Shown here piece after piece: positions 18,638 to 27,918 of a stretch of 64,000 nucleotides of DNA. Made by a program: the position numbers and the translations under genes. The number at the start of each line of letters is the position of its first letter. Within the stretch, counting starts at the first letter, position 1. The notes below the pieces were generated by a model. The model saw nothing but the letters and a program-made list of their open reading frames with translations, was not told the DNA's origin and ran no database searches. The stretch is from Vibrio sp. CDRSL-10 TSBA (GTDB lineage: Bacteria > Pseudomonadota > Gammaproteobacteria > Enterobacterales > Vibrionaceae), in the NCBI GenBank assembly GCA_039696685.1, contig CP155566.1, forward strand, positions 992,001 to 1,056,000. Direction: 5' to 3'.

Positions 18638-20774
18638 ATGAGTTATCTAGCCTTAGCGCGAAAGTGGCGGCCCACAAAATTTAATGAAGTCGTGGGTCAG
18701 GCACATGTATTAACAGCTTTAGAAAATGCTCTGGCACAGAACCGTCTGCACCATGCGTACCTGTTCAGCGGAACACGCGGTGTCGGTAAAACGACCATAG
18801 GTCGTCTGTTTGCCAAAGGGCTTAACTGTGAAACGGGAATTACGGCCACCCCTTGTGGTGAGTGTGATACCTGTAAAGAGATCGATCAGGGCCGTTTTGT
18901 TGACCTGTTGGAGATCGATGCTGCTTCACGAACCAAAGTTGAAGATACGCGTGAACTGCTGGATAACGTGCAGTACAAACCGGCCCGAGGCCGGTTTAAA
19001 GTCTACCTGATCGACGAAGTGCACATGCTCTCGCGCCACAGTTTTAACGCTTTGCTTAAAACGCTTGAAGAGCCGCCAGAGTATGTGAAATTTCTGCTCG
19101 CGACGACCGATCCGCAAAAACTGCCGGTCACCATTTTGTCGCGTTGTCTGCAGTTCCACCTCAAACCGATCAACGTTGACACCATTACTGAGCAGCTCAG
19201 TCATATTCTGCAGCAAGAACAGGTCGACAGTGAGGCGAAAGCCCTGTCACTGATTGCCCACGCTGCCGATGGCAGTATGCGTGATGCGCTCAGCCTGACC
19301 GATCAGGCCATTGCTTTAGGTAATGGCCAGGTACAAAAAGATGTTGTGGCGCATATGCTCGGTACGCTCGATACCGATCAGGCACTTCATCTGCTCCAGG
19401 CCATCAGCAGTCAGCAACCACAAACCGTGATGGAGCGTATCGACGCTCTGGCGCAAAACGGGGTTGAGTGGGATGGTTTGTTGCAACAGCTCGCGACTCA
19501 ATTGCACTGTGTTGCCATGTATCAGGCGCTGCCATCCAGTGTTGATAAGGCGCAGCCGGATGCTGAGCAAATCCAGTGGCTGGCCAAAGCATTGGCGCCG
19601 CAGGATGTCCAACTCTATTACCAAATCGCGCTCAAAGGCCGTGATGATCTGGCGCTGTCACCAACCCCGCGTATCGGGATTGAGATGATTGCGCTGCGTA
19701 TGATGGCATTTCGTCCCTCACAGACCTCGCTGGCGAATGTAATTGCGCCGCAGCCTGCTGCACAGAAGATTGCCCAGCCGCAATCGGCTCCAGCGGCTAT
19801 GACACACGCTCCGGCCGCTCAGCCGCAGGTACCGGCCATGCAGGCGGCTCCGGCTCAAACGGCGCCGCAGTCTTCACAACCGGCGTCCGGCTATGCTCCG
19901 TCTACTCAGCCAAGCATGCCTGCGAACCCACAAAGCATGCCAGCCAATTCGACGGAAAGCGGTGGCTATCAGCCGCCAATGCCATCTGAGAGTCCGGCTC
20001 CTGCACCACAACCAGCGCCAGAGCAGCCGGTTCAGACCACCCCGCAACAAGCTCCGCCGGCATCACCGGTTGCAGGGCTGCGCCATCAACTGCGCTCGCA
20101 GCGTCAGGGACTGGCGCAAAAGGGTAACGACGGAAAAAAGTCTGATGCGACATCTGCCAAGCCGGTTTCGGTTTCTTGAGCGTGTAGCCCAGCGTGGTCA
20201 GCATGCCGCGCAGATGTCGCCTTATTCTGCGCAGCAGACCGAAGATCAAGCGCCGAGTGATGAAGCTTACCAATGGCGTCCGATGCAAGAAGCCCCGGTT
20301 GAAGCGCCACAAAAAAATGAGCTGACTCCAACTCAGATTAAACGCGCGCTGGAGCATGAAAAAACGCCGGAGATGACGCAAAAGCTTATCGATGAGGCGA
20401 ATGCCCAAGATGAGTGGGCCGCCCTGATCCAGCGCCTCAATACGCCTAAGCTGGTGGAGCAATTAGCGCTCAACTCGACTTACCGTAAACAGGGGGCAAC
20501 CATTGAGCTGACTTTGCGTCCGACTCATGCCCACCTCAACACCGACCGTGCCCAGAGTGAACTTCTGCAGGCATTGAATGACCAACTTAATGAAGAGTGT
20601 CAACTGTCGGTGACTATCGGTGAAGAGGGCGAAACGCCGCTGGAATTGAGAGAGCGCCTGTATCAGAGCAAACTTTCACAGGCGATTGATAACCTTGTGG
20701 CGGATCCTAACGTACAATTTATTGAACGACGTTTTAGCGCTGCTCTCGATAAAGACAGTGTTAGACCGATATAA
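18638..20774 (+). CDS. dnaX: DNA polymerase III subunits tau/gamma, broken by one surplus base
   Basis: Clamp-loader AAA+ ATPase: Walker A GTRGVGKT at residues 45-52, zinc cysteines in LNCETG and CGECDTC, Walker B YLIDEVHML, sensor LLATTDPQKLP. A Pro/Gln/Ala-rich linker (about 375-500) leads to tau domains IV-V. Frame one stops at 20179; domains IV-V (from LERVAQRGQ onward) are in the next frame to 20774. Removing one T from GTTTC at 20171-20175 (or 20165-20169) gives a 711-residue tau. Separately, a conserved A-AAA-AAG slippery site at 20134-20140 would make gamma of about 502 residues. Start ATG at 18638 follows GGAAGG. Tau is essential, so the break is doubtful. Confidence 0.92.
20121..20145 (+). 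promoter_or_regulatory. Programmed -1 ribosomal frameshift signal in dnaX
   Basis: The heptamer A-AAA-AAG at 20134-20140 is in the zero frame. An AGGG Shine-Dalgarno-like stimulator at 20121-20124 lies nine bases upstream. After a -1 slip the next codons are GTC TGA, so translation ends at once, as in E. coli gamma synthesis. A weak hairpin (AAGCCG / CGGTTT) follows about 20 bases downstream. Confidence 0.75.
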
Positions 20775-20851
20775 CTGCGACTGTGGACTTGAGATTTCGC
20801 TCAATTACCCCCACAGTATGTGAAACAATGAGATAAACCAGAGAGACAAAG

Positions 20852-21181
20852 ATGTTTGGTAAAGGCGGAATGGGCAACCTGATGAAGCAAGCCCAACAGA
20901 TGCAAGATCGCATGCAAAAGCTTCAAGAAGAAATTGCAAACATGGAAATCACCGGTGAATCTGGTGCTGGCCTGGTTAAAGTCACTATCACTGGCAGTCA
21001 CAGCGTACGTCGTGTCGAAATCGACGACAGCCTGATGGAAGATGACAAAGAAATGCTGGAAGACCTGATTGCTGCAGCATTTAACGATGCGGCGCGTCGC
21101 GTTGAAGAAACTCAGAAAGAAAAAATGGCAAGCGTTACCGGCGGTATGCAACTACCACCGGGTATGAAAATGCCGTTTTAA
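20852..21181 (+). CDS. ybaB: YbaB/EbfC family nucleoid-associated protein
   Basis: 109 residues, whole-family length. The start [20 protein letters not shown] and the ending [12 protein letters not shown] are characteristic. The dimeric protein binds DNA with little sequence specificity. It lies between dnaX and recR, the usual context; Shine-Dalgarno AGAG precedes the ATG. Confidence 0.95.
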   Translation: MFGKGGMGNLMKQAQQMQDRMQKLQEEIANMEITGESGAGLVKVTITGSHSVRRVEIDDSLMEDDKEMLEDLIAAAFNDAARRVEETQKEKMASVTGGMQLPPGMKMPF

Positions 21182-21196
21182 TTACGAGTCAGTTTA

Positions 21197-21796
21197 ATGC
21201 GCACCAGTCATATGCTGGAGCATTTGATGGAGGCCTTACGTTGTCTGCCTGGGGTTGGCCCCAAGTCAGCGCAGCGTATGGCCTTTCATTTGTTGCAGAG
21301 GGACCGTAAAGGTGGCCTGCAACTGGCAGATGCTCTGAGTCAGGCAATGGTTGAAATCGGCCATTGCAGCGAATGTCGCACCTTCACTGAAGAGGACATT
21401 TGCCATATTTGTCAAAATCCGAAGCGTCAGGAAAACGGCCAGATCTGTGTGGTGGAAAGCCCGGCAGATATTGCGGCGGTAGAAGCCACAGGTCAGTACT
21501 CCGGTCGCTATTTCGTGCTGATGGGCCACCTGTCACCGCTGGATGGTATCGGGCCGAGTGATATTGGCCTGGACGTGCTGGATTTTCGCCTGCAACGTGG
21601 TGACGTGACCGAAGTGATTCTGGCCACCAACCCGACGGTGGAAGGTGAAGCAACGGCGCACTACATCGCAGAGCTGTGCCGCGAGCACGATGTTTCAGCC
21701 AGCCGTATTGCCCACGGCGTACCGGTTGGCGGTGAACTGGAGCTGGTCGACGGGACCACCCTGTCTCACTCGCTGCTGGGCCGACAAAAACTGTAA
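21197..21796 (+). CDS. recR: Recombination mediator protein RecR
   Basis: 199 residues. Helix-hairpin-helix [17 protein letters not shown], the four-cysteine zinc finger CSEC...CHIC near residues 57-72, and the TOPRIM domain ([19 protein letters not shown]) are all intact. With RecF and RecO it loads RecA on gapped DNA. It starts 15 bases after ybaB and closes the operon at a strong terminator. Confidence 0.96.
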   Translation: MRTSHMLEHLMEALRCLPGVGPKSAQRMAFHLLQRDRKGGLQLADALSQAMVEIGHCSECRTFTEEDICHICQNPKRQENGQICVVESPADIAAVEATGQYSGRYFVLMGHLSPLDGIGPSDIGLDVLDFRLQRGDVTEVILATNPTVEGEATAHYIAELCREHDVSASRIAHGVPVGGELELVDGTTLSHSLLGRQKL

Positions 21797-21797
21797 T

Positions 21798-21828
21798 AAA
21801 AAACCGCGCATCATGGCGCGGTTTTTTA
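21798..21828 (+). terminator. Terminator of the apt-dnaX-ybaB-recR operon
   Basis: AACCGCGC / GCGCGGTT stem with TTTTTT tail directly after recR. Confidence 0.85.
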
Positions 21829-21861
21829 ATCTCTCAATCTGAGCTGCGTTGCGCGTAAGGC

Positions 21862-22113
21862 TCAGGTCAGCTGTTCCAGTTCGGTAATATTGTCCAGTGC
21901 CTGCTGATTAGTGCTGCCGCACACACTCGGGCATGGTTTGAACTGGTGGCACACCTTAGGGCGCTCCGCCTTGCCAAACAGCTTACATAAATTGTCATCA
22001 TTGAGCTGAATACAGCGTACACCGGCTGGCTTACCATCGGGCATACCTGGAATCGGGGAAGAAATACTTGGTGCAATACAGCACGCGCCGCAACCCAGTC
22101 TACATTCCATCAT
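21862..22113 (-). CDS. YkgJ family cysteine-cluster protein
   Basis: 83 residues. The pattern CRLGCGACCIAPSI at the N-terminus with later Cys residues in RCIQL, LCKLFG and KVCHQFKPCPSVC is the YkgJ-type CxxCxxCC cluster, probably metal or Fe-S binding. Biochemical role unknown. Its promoter region is shared with the divergent YcgN-family gene, another cysteine-cluster protein. Confidence 0.85.
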   Translation of the reverse strand: MMECRLGCGACCIAPSISSPIPGMPDGKPAGVRCIQLNDDNLCKLFGKAERPKVCHQFKPCPSVCGSTNQQALDNITELEQLT

Positions 22114-22266
22114 TTACCTACTTCTGTGTGTTCGCTCAATAAGGGCGGCGATCCTAACAGAAATCGTCGCTGCCCGCAGCGGGATTGCAGAATATTTATC
22201 CTTGAACTTTGTAGGGCAGGAGGGTATAAATCGTCCCCCTGAAACAAGACAGGAAAAACAGACGTT

Positions 22267-22707
22267 ATGAGTACTCCATTTTGGCAAAGCAAAACCCTGG
22301 ATCAAATGACCGAAGCAGAGTGGGAGTCGCTGTGTGACGGTTGCGGCAAATGCTGCCTGCACAAGCTGATGGATGAAGACTCAGACGAGGTGTATTACAC
22401 CAATGTCGCGTGCAGCTGGCTGAACAGCAAAACCTGTTCTTGTAAAGATTACCCGAACCGCTTCAGTTCAGGCGAAGAGTGTCTCAAACTGACCCGCGAC
22501 AAGATCGATGAATTTCACTGGCTGCCGGATACCTGTGCTTACCGCCTTCTGGCCGACGGTCAAACCCTGCCGGAGTGGCACCCGCTGATCACCGGCTCCA
22601 AAGCCGCGATGCACGCCGCCGGCGAAAGCGTACGCAATAAAGTGGTGTACGAGATTGACGTGGTGGACTGGGAAGATCACATTTTGAATCACCCTTCGCG
22701 CCAGTAG
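22267..22707 (+). CDS. YcgN family cysteine-cluster protein (UPF0260)
   Basis: 146 residues. Signature [20 protein letters not shown] near residue 25, then [17 protein letters not shown] and the ending [12 protein letters not shown] are those of YcgN/UPF0260. The eight cysteines suggest metal binding; function is not established. It is the last core gene before the AT-rich island, and its 3' flank carries a hairpin that could be its terminator. Confidence 0.9.
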   Translation: MSTPFWQSKTLDQMTEAEWESLCDGCGKCCLHKLMDEDSDEVYYTNVACSWLNSKTCSCKDYPNRFSSGEECLKLTRDKIDEFHWLPDTCAYRLLADGQTLPEWHPLITGSKAAMHAAGESVRNKVVYEIDVVDWEDHILNHPSRQ

Positions 22708-22720
22708 GTGTATCAAGGCG

Positions 22721-22748
22721 CGATAAGGCTTTAATCAATGCCTTATCG
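22721..22748. terminator. Hairpin after ycgN at the island edge
   Basis: CGATAAGGC / GCCTTATCG inverted repeat with a ten-base loop. There is no T run, so it may be a terminator remnant or part of the insertion boundary. Confidence 0.4.
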
Positions 22749-23068
22749 CCATAAATCGCCTCAAAACGCACATTTTACTATTCTCTGCCGCCACTTTGTC
22801 GCCACTATTTTGGATACAAACAACTTAATGATTTTTTATCGTGGTACTCCGGAAGTCTGAAAGTTTAAATTTGGTTCAATAGACAAAGAGTGAGTTATAC
22901 GGATGAGCTTTATCGCGGAGTTTATAGCTAGATCTGAATGTTCTATCTTTGGTTGATACTTAATGTCGCCATGAGCGATATTGTTTCTTTAGGTACGAAC
23001 TTTCTCTAAGTTTTTGAATAAAGTTATATCGATATCGTTGTGCAATTCGAGCATGTTGGTGATTATGT
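22749..23068. other. Gene-free left edge of the island
   Basis: No gene seen in about 320 AT-rich bases. Near 22787-22813 the motif CGCCACT occurs twice within GCCGCCACTTTGTCGCCACT, possibly an integrase arm-site remnant. No matching direct repeat was found at the right edge, so no attachment-site pair can be called. Confidence 0.4.
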
Positions 23069-23242
23069 TTATGGTATAAGTGCTATCCTGTCTTCAACTT
23101 CACGCATGGTGAATTGTTCAAAAGCAAATGCTTCGCCTTTTGTAGCAAAGCGTTTACGGATGCGTTTACAACCACGACCAGTAGGGTAGCACTCACAAAG
23201 GCAAGGCTTTTTGTTGCCGTCTTTTAGGTTTCGGGTAGCCAT
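23069..23242 (-). pseudogene. Tyrosine integrase 5' fragment, copy 1
   Basis: 57 codons beginning MATRNLKDGNKKPCLCECYP and continuing KRIRKRFATKGEA, then EQFTMREVEDR. This is the N-terminal arm-binding start of a P2/HP1/K139-type phage integrase; the core and catalytic domains are absent. A second, more diverged copy of the same segment lies at 25497-25680. It marks one phage-derived cargo boundary. Confidence 0.75.
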
Positions 23243-23670
23243 AGAAATACCGATATGCTGTTTTTATGTACGGTATGTCGACGAGATGAGATCTTCAATG
23301 TTTAAAATCGGTGGATGCGAACAATGCTTTAACTATTTAGACTCACTATCACCTTCATCTTGAAGGTGCATATTTGCTTGCCTGTGTACACTCAACCGGT
23401 CTTTTAATTCTTCTTTTGAATAATTGGTACCATCAACGTAGGTATTATCTATAAACGTAATTTAACTCGCCTTTTGGGTTTTCTTGCTATCCACGCAACG
23501 ATTATTGCAGCGATAGATTCCCATGGAATTGAGTCAATAAAGAGCAACCCCTGATCAAAATACGGTGATACGGAAAAATTTCTCTTTCAGAGAAACGAAT
23601 TCCACTGGACTCCAAAAAACTTGTAATTTCGTCTTTGTTGTTTGGTAGTTTTGATTGTTTCTGCTTTTAA
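23243..23670 (-). other. Degenerate stretch after the OLD-like gene
   Basis: No intact gene. On the minus strand a reading frame just beyond the OLD-like stop encodes peptides such as NNKDEITSFLESSGIRFSER without a start codon, and about 23461-23577 encodes a short hydrophobic piece (DSIPWESIAAIIVAWIARK) in another frame. Together they look like a decayed small gene of the same operon. Weak evidence. Confidence 0.3.
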
Positions 23671-25486
23671 CTAATTACTCGCTTCAATATGCTTCCAGAT
23701 TGTTTCGCAAAGCTCATTGAGTTCATCGGTAAGTGACCATTCAAACTCTTCATCTTGCATGATCGCTACTGCTGTTTGGCAGAACTTAACTTTATCTTTG
23801 ATAGTGCCAGACTTATCTGAGTAGAAACTCCGTTCAGTCCCTTTTGGCTTATCGACGTACCGTTCAAGTATTCTCCCAATACCTTCTTTATCCGTTTCGA
23901 ACCTATCGTCGTTAATATTGCTTATGTTGAAGGTACAATCATCTTTCCCATTGAAGGTGTCCCAGCGCTTTTGAGCAGTTTTTAGTAATATTGAATGAGG
24001 GATATAGTTTTCTATCTCTTTCCATTTCAATAGGATGAAGTTGTCGCTTAAATTTTGCTGTAGTGTTTCTACTCGATCGCCTTTTGAATCAATGTCTGCA
24101 TCTGCAATTAATAGTATTTTATTGTTCAGTTTCTTCGCAGGTGTAGTAGAGGTTGAGTCCGACTGCTCGTTGTCGCCAAAGTACCAGTGGGTGATGTTGC
24201 TTCCTTGGTACTCTGTAAATACGAAGTGTAAGTTTTCATGGTAGCTTGAAAGTTTATTCGCTCGTTCTTCGTCACCTTTTTCCTTCAACTGGTCTATATA
24301 TTTCTTGAGATAAGTCCTTAGGTAGAGTTTGTCCGTAATACCTTCGACCCAGATTGAACAGTTAGCCAGAAGAAACAGATGATGCCCGAACGCCCAAATC
24401 TGAGAGTAGTTCTTCAAATTTACTGGCAGGGGTTACTATTGATTCCCCATTTTCCTGACTAACTTGTTGAATAGAAATGTCATCTCGTTCTTGTGCTATG
24501 TCTAAGAAATGGTTGGAGTGAGTTGTCATGAAAAACATATGTTCTTCGTGGCCACCGTATGTTTCGATCAGTGTTCTCTGGAGTCCGGCATGTAGATAGT
24601 GTTCGGGCTCTTCTATAAAGAACATCGTCGGACTCTCTGCCATAAATACGGGATAAGTCAACATTATTATTGATTGGATTCCGTCACCTAGGTTGAATAT
24701 CTGTCGTTCTTCTTTGTCACCTTCCTTGAAGTAAACAATATCTTCACCGATTCTTGGAACTAGTGAAATCTCTTGACCAAAGAAAAAGTTGCGAGATAGA
24801 TATAGCTCATACTCTCGGACTCGTTGTCTTTGCTGATGAGTACCCAAAAGATGACGTTTGAGATCTTCGTAAAGACTATGACCAGTAAATAGATTGTCAT
24901 TTATATTTGACTTAGGAAAGTAATCTTTAACCGTCCGAGCACAAAAAAGGTCGTCTTCATGAATATGGCGAAGGCTTCTAATTGTAGGGATATATACAGA
25001 ACTCCAAGATATTTTCGATATCTCTGGTATTACATCCTTAGCTATCTCATCTTTATTTATAAAGCTTTGTACCAAAGTATCATAAACGTAATTTTCAGAT
25101 GCGGTAGAACTTCTCGAAGGCTCTAATTTTTCTAATATAAGACTAGAAATATTCAGATAACAGAGCGGTTTTCGCGATTTTAAAATATTTTCTGCAGATG
25201 AAATAAAATTACTAAGACCGAAACCAGTCTGGTTTCTTAATGGATTATCTACGTGGTAACCTTGCTTTTTCCATCTATTGACGATGATTTCAATTGGAAG
25301 TAAATCGGAATCGAAAAAAGGTTTTTTTTTGTCTAAGGAAAATAAGTTTCTCAACATTCGGCTTTTACCAGAATTGTTGGGGCCGATGTAGAAATTGATT
25401 TGTTTAGCTGATGTTATATGCCACTGTTGTGGATATGTATTACCAGAAGAAAACGCGATTTTATTGATATGGTTTGTTATTTTCAT
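23671..25486 (-). CDS. OLD-like AAA ATPase with TOPRIM nuclease domain, broken by one surplus base
   Basis: Read as two frames: 25486-24362 (ATPase) and on to 23671 (TOPRIM). Walker A GPNNSGKS is at residues 35-42, Walker B MFFIEEPEHYLH and switch His TTHSNHFLD follow; the TOPRIM part has WVEGITDKLYL (Glu) and LLIADADIDSKGD (DxD), then the OLD-typical KEIENYIP. Removing one base at GTTTC (minus strand; GAAAC at 24372-24376 on plus) yields VRASSVLLANCSIWVEG and a 604-residue OLD-family protein. Such proteins are ATP-gated DNases used in phage exclusion. Base composition is AT-rich. It is flanked on both sides by integrase fragments. Confidence 0.82.
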
Positions 25487-25496
25487 GTTGTATTAC

Positions 25497-25680
25497 TTAT
25501 CTTCTTAACCAAGGTTTGTCATCAACTTCGCGAGGACAAATTTTTTCACAAGAAAGCGCCTTCCTTTTGGTGGCAAAGCGCTTGCGAATTCTTTTGCCTG
25601 ACGGACCTTGCGGGGAGAACTCACAAAACCAAGGCTTCTCGCTGTTCTCTTTAAGGTTTCGTATGGATAAATATGGAATT
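25497..25680 (-). pseudogene. Tyrosine integrase 5' fragment, copy 2
   Basis: The minus-strand peptide SIRNLKENSEKPWFCEFSP, then KRIRKRFATKRKAL and REVDDKPWL aligns with integrase copy 1 (TRNLKDGNKKPCLCECYP, KRIRKRFATKGEA). No start codon or catalytic domain remains. It sits exactly between the two-TM gene and the OLD-like gene, marking a second cargo boundary. Confidence 0.7.
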
Positions 25681-26206
25681 ATTTGAAGAAAAAACTCATT
25701 ATTTCTATAAACAGGTACACGATTAGCAATCCAGTGAGGACGCCGAAAATTGAGTGGCGAGCCGACCATAAAATATAACCTTTGGAGGTTACAACTTTTT
25801 CAAAATGAGCGTTCTCAATCTTATCGACGATGTCTTCACAGGTTTCTTGCAGAGAAAATTTCAGTTTAGATCTGTTTTCTGGTGATGTGTCATCTGCTAG
25901 ATAGCTTTCAACATCGAATCCATAAAGTGGCGTTATTTCACCTTCATCGATAAACTTACATGAAGAAAGTTGGTTTAGCTGTTTGATTTTCCAGCTTATT
26001 CGAGCAATTTTTGCATTGTAACGTTCTTCTTGGTAGAGAGGGCCGTCTTCTTTCTCTAACCACTTAAAATCTGATAACGAGGTAAGCAAATCTACCAGCT
26101 CATCTTTTTTTGATGAAATTGCGGATCTTTTTATGCTGTGATGGTGGATAAACAGGCTTATAATCCAGCTAATGAATACCCACTCAAATTTGAACCAACT
26201 ACCCAT
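25679..26206 (-). CDS. Two-TM protein of unknown function, last gene of the GHKL/STAS operon
   Basis: 175 residues, not recognised. A membrane helix at about 6-21 (FEWVFISWIISLFIHH) and another at about 150-172 (SIFGVLTGLLIVYLFIEIMSFF) enclose a charged, mainly helical middle of about 125 residues. Its ATG lies inside the end of the STAS-like gene (eight-base overlap), so it is translationally coupled to it. By analogy with other defence modules a membrane protein at the operon end may be the effector; this is inference only. Confidence 0.7.
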   Translation of the reverse strand: MGSWFKFEWVFISWIISLFIHHHSIKRSAISSKKDELVDLLTSLSDFKWLEKEDGPLYQEERYNAKIARISWKIKQLNQLSSCKFIDEGEITPLYGFDVESYLADDTSPENRSKLKFSLQETCEDIVDKIENAHFEKVVTSKGYILWSARHSIFGVLTGLLIVYLFIEIMSFFFK

Positions 26207-26552
26207 CAGTTAGACGCTTTTTCTCTGCTGCTACAATTCTTTCATTGGCTATGGTGACAAAATTCTCCACATGATCATGCTGAATTGTTAGCTTTCTGTC
26301 TAAGACATCTTTAGTGAAACCAGCACGGGAAATGAGGCCACCGAATGCTTCATCTAAAAATGAACGTCCATATCTGTTGTACCCAGTCAAGTCTACGATT
26401 ACATGGTCATATTCATTGAGTGCAGGGACCAAAATGTTTTTTCTGAAAACCTCGCCAGCTGTAAACTCGCAGCCAGGCGCATCTTTTTCGTAGCGACCTT
26501 TAGGTCTAGGATGAAAGTCTTCAGTTACAGTAATTTTTTTAACAGAGTTCAT
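26199..26552 (-). CDS. STAS-like DUF4325 domain protein
   Basis: 117 residues. The segment ILVPALNEYDHVIVDLTGYN followed by YGRSFLDEAFGGLI is the DUF4325 signature, a STAS-like fold related to anti-sigma-factor antagonists; the Ser in GRSFLDE lies where antagonists are phosphorylated. It overlaps the preceding ATPase gene by ATGA and the next gene by eight bases. Pairing with a GHKL ATPase suggests a kinase/antagonist partner-switch, with the STAS-like protein as the phosphorylated or bound partner. Confidence 0.8.
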   Translation of the reverse strand: MNSVKKITVTEDFHPRPKGRYEKDAPGCEFTAGEVFRKNILVPALNEYDHVIVDLTGYNRYGRSFLDEAFGGLISRAGFTKDVLDRKLTIQHDHVENFVTIANERIVAAEKKRLTDG

Positions 26553-27706
26553 CTAAATTTATACTCCATTGTAGCAATGTACCTGATAGTTTCGTTTTGG
26601 TATTCGAATCTTGAATGCTCTTCTTCGCTACCCTTATTGTATTGGTAGCAACCCTTGTTACTAAATATCAGCAAACGGCTATCTGGATCTTTAGTTACCA
26701 CATCTTTTATTGAAACGCTTCCTTGACCATGATTCGCATCATCAATCCGCGTGATCTCATGCATCATAGAGGCATAGATTAAGCCAGAGTCACCAATTGT
26801 ATCTCTTAAAGGTGCAACATACGACTTCATACTTCGGAGTAAGCCTCTGACTGCACCAACCTTGTTTAGATTGCTGTCTTCACCAAGGATTAGCTCCCTG
26901 TATTCTTTCGGATAGTGCTTTTTTACCCGATTTTGGAACACTTGGCTATCTTCGAATGACAAAGGGATGCCTCGTCCTCGATCATAGATTGCCAGATACA
27001 TGTAACGGTCTTGCTTGGATACATAATTACGTCCAATAGAGCAAATAAGCCACCATCTTTTACTTGAATCTAGTGGTTCATTGGGATACGCGTGACGACC
27101 TACATTTTCTAGAGTTTCGATGATGGCTTGTGAAATTCTAGACTCGATATTTGGGGGAATATCACCGTCATAGTATTTGTCTCGTATTGCATCTACGAGA
27201 GCTTCAGATAGCTCATCGAATTCCTGGTTACTACCGCTAATAACAGGGATTCGTGGTATATCCGCATTGAACATTTCTGTTCTTCTTTCTGCTGCAGGCA
27301 GAAAAGAGCCTGCGTCGCGGATTAACCAGTTTACACTCGGAGATTTTTTCGACCAGATAATGGATATCTTTGCTTCATATTTGTCTTGCAGAGCCACGAT
27401 TAAAAGAAACATTGGTAACCGAGCAACTACTGTTTCTTCGAAAGAAAGGTAAATGTGTTTATGCAATTCCAAAAGTGTTTCAAGCTGTATGAAGAAAGCT
27501 GACAATTCGTCATTAAGTCCATTATCGGACAAATCGAGTTGTTTTGGAGCTGGTAACACCGGTTTCCTAAACAAAGTACTAATCTGGAAATGACTAGAAA
27601 TTTGAGTGCTACCGGTACCTTCAAAAACTGTACGGTGTTTATTATTTGATGTTCTCAAATATCGCTTGGCATTGAGACTGTCAGCAAGCTGTAGTTTTTT
27701 TTTCAT
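26549..27706 (-). CDS. GHKL-type ATPase (Bergerat fold) of the STAS-like operon
   Basis: 385 residues. The first about 170 residues form an alpha/beta domain that itself looks STAS-like (KQLDLSDNGLNDELSAFF). The GHKL ATPase follows: N-box AIIETLENVGRHAY, G1 box IYDRGRGIPLS, and ATP-lid NHGQGSVSIKD. There is no histidine-kinase DHp domain, so it resembles anti-sigma serine kinases more than sensor kinases. The ATG overlaps the stop of the 45-residue gene (ATGA) and its own stop overlaps the STAS-like start. Confidence 0.8.
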   Translation of the reverse strand: MKKKLQLADSLNAKRYLRTSNNKHRTVFEGTGSTQISSHFQISTLFRKPVLPAPKQLDLSDNGLNDELSAFFIQLETLLELHKHIYLSFEETVVARLPMFLLIVALQDKYEAKISIIWSKKSPSVNWLIRDAGSFLPAAERRTEMFNADIPRIPVISGSNQEFDELSEALVDAIRDKYYDGDIPPNIESRISQAIIETLENVGRHAYPNEPLDSSKRWWLICSIGRNYVSKQDRYMYLAIYDRGRGIPLSFEDSQVFQNRVKKHYPKEYRELILGEDSNLNKVGAVRGLLRSMKSYVAPLRDTIGDSGLIYASMMHEITRIDDANHGQGSVSIKDVVTKDPDSRLLIFSNKGCYQYNKGSEEEHSRFEYQNETIRYIATMEYKFR

Positions 27707-27840
27707 GTTATCGCTGTATTTCTATCATCGTGGTCAACTAAAGCTTCCAACTCACCCTCAAACAAATAATCCAGGCCGAAGTAATCACGTAGATGCTCTT
27801 TCGCGCCTAGTAGTTCTAATGCTTTGAGTTGAAAGCTCAT
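27703..27840 (-). CDS. 45-residue small protein, first gene of the GHKL/STAS operon
   Basis: ATG at 27840 with AAGGA six bases upstream. The peptide (MSFQLKALELLGAKEHLRDY, then acidic EGELEALVDHDD) is amphipathic and acidic, with no recognised family. Its stop overlaps the ATPase start by four bases. The strong ribosome site and tight coupling argue that it is translated. An in-frame TTG extension to 27918 exists but lacks a ribosome site. Confidence 0.6.
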   Translation of the reverse strand: MSFQLKALELLGAKEHLRDYFGLDYLFEGELEALVDHDDRNTAIT

Positions 27841-27918
27841 AGTCGTTCCTTCATACCTAGGGTTATTCTTCAACTTTTGTATTGTGCTTAGCTTCCTGCT
27901 TTTGCTTTGCAACTTCAA

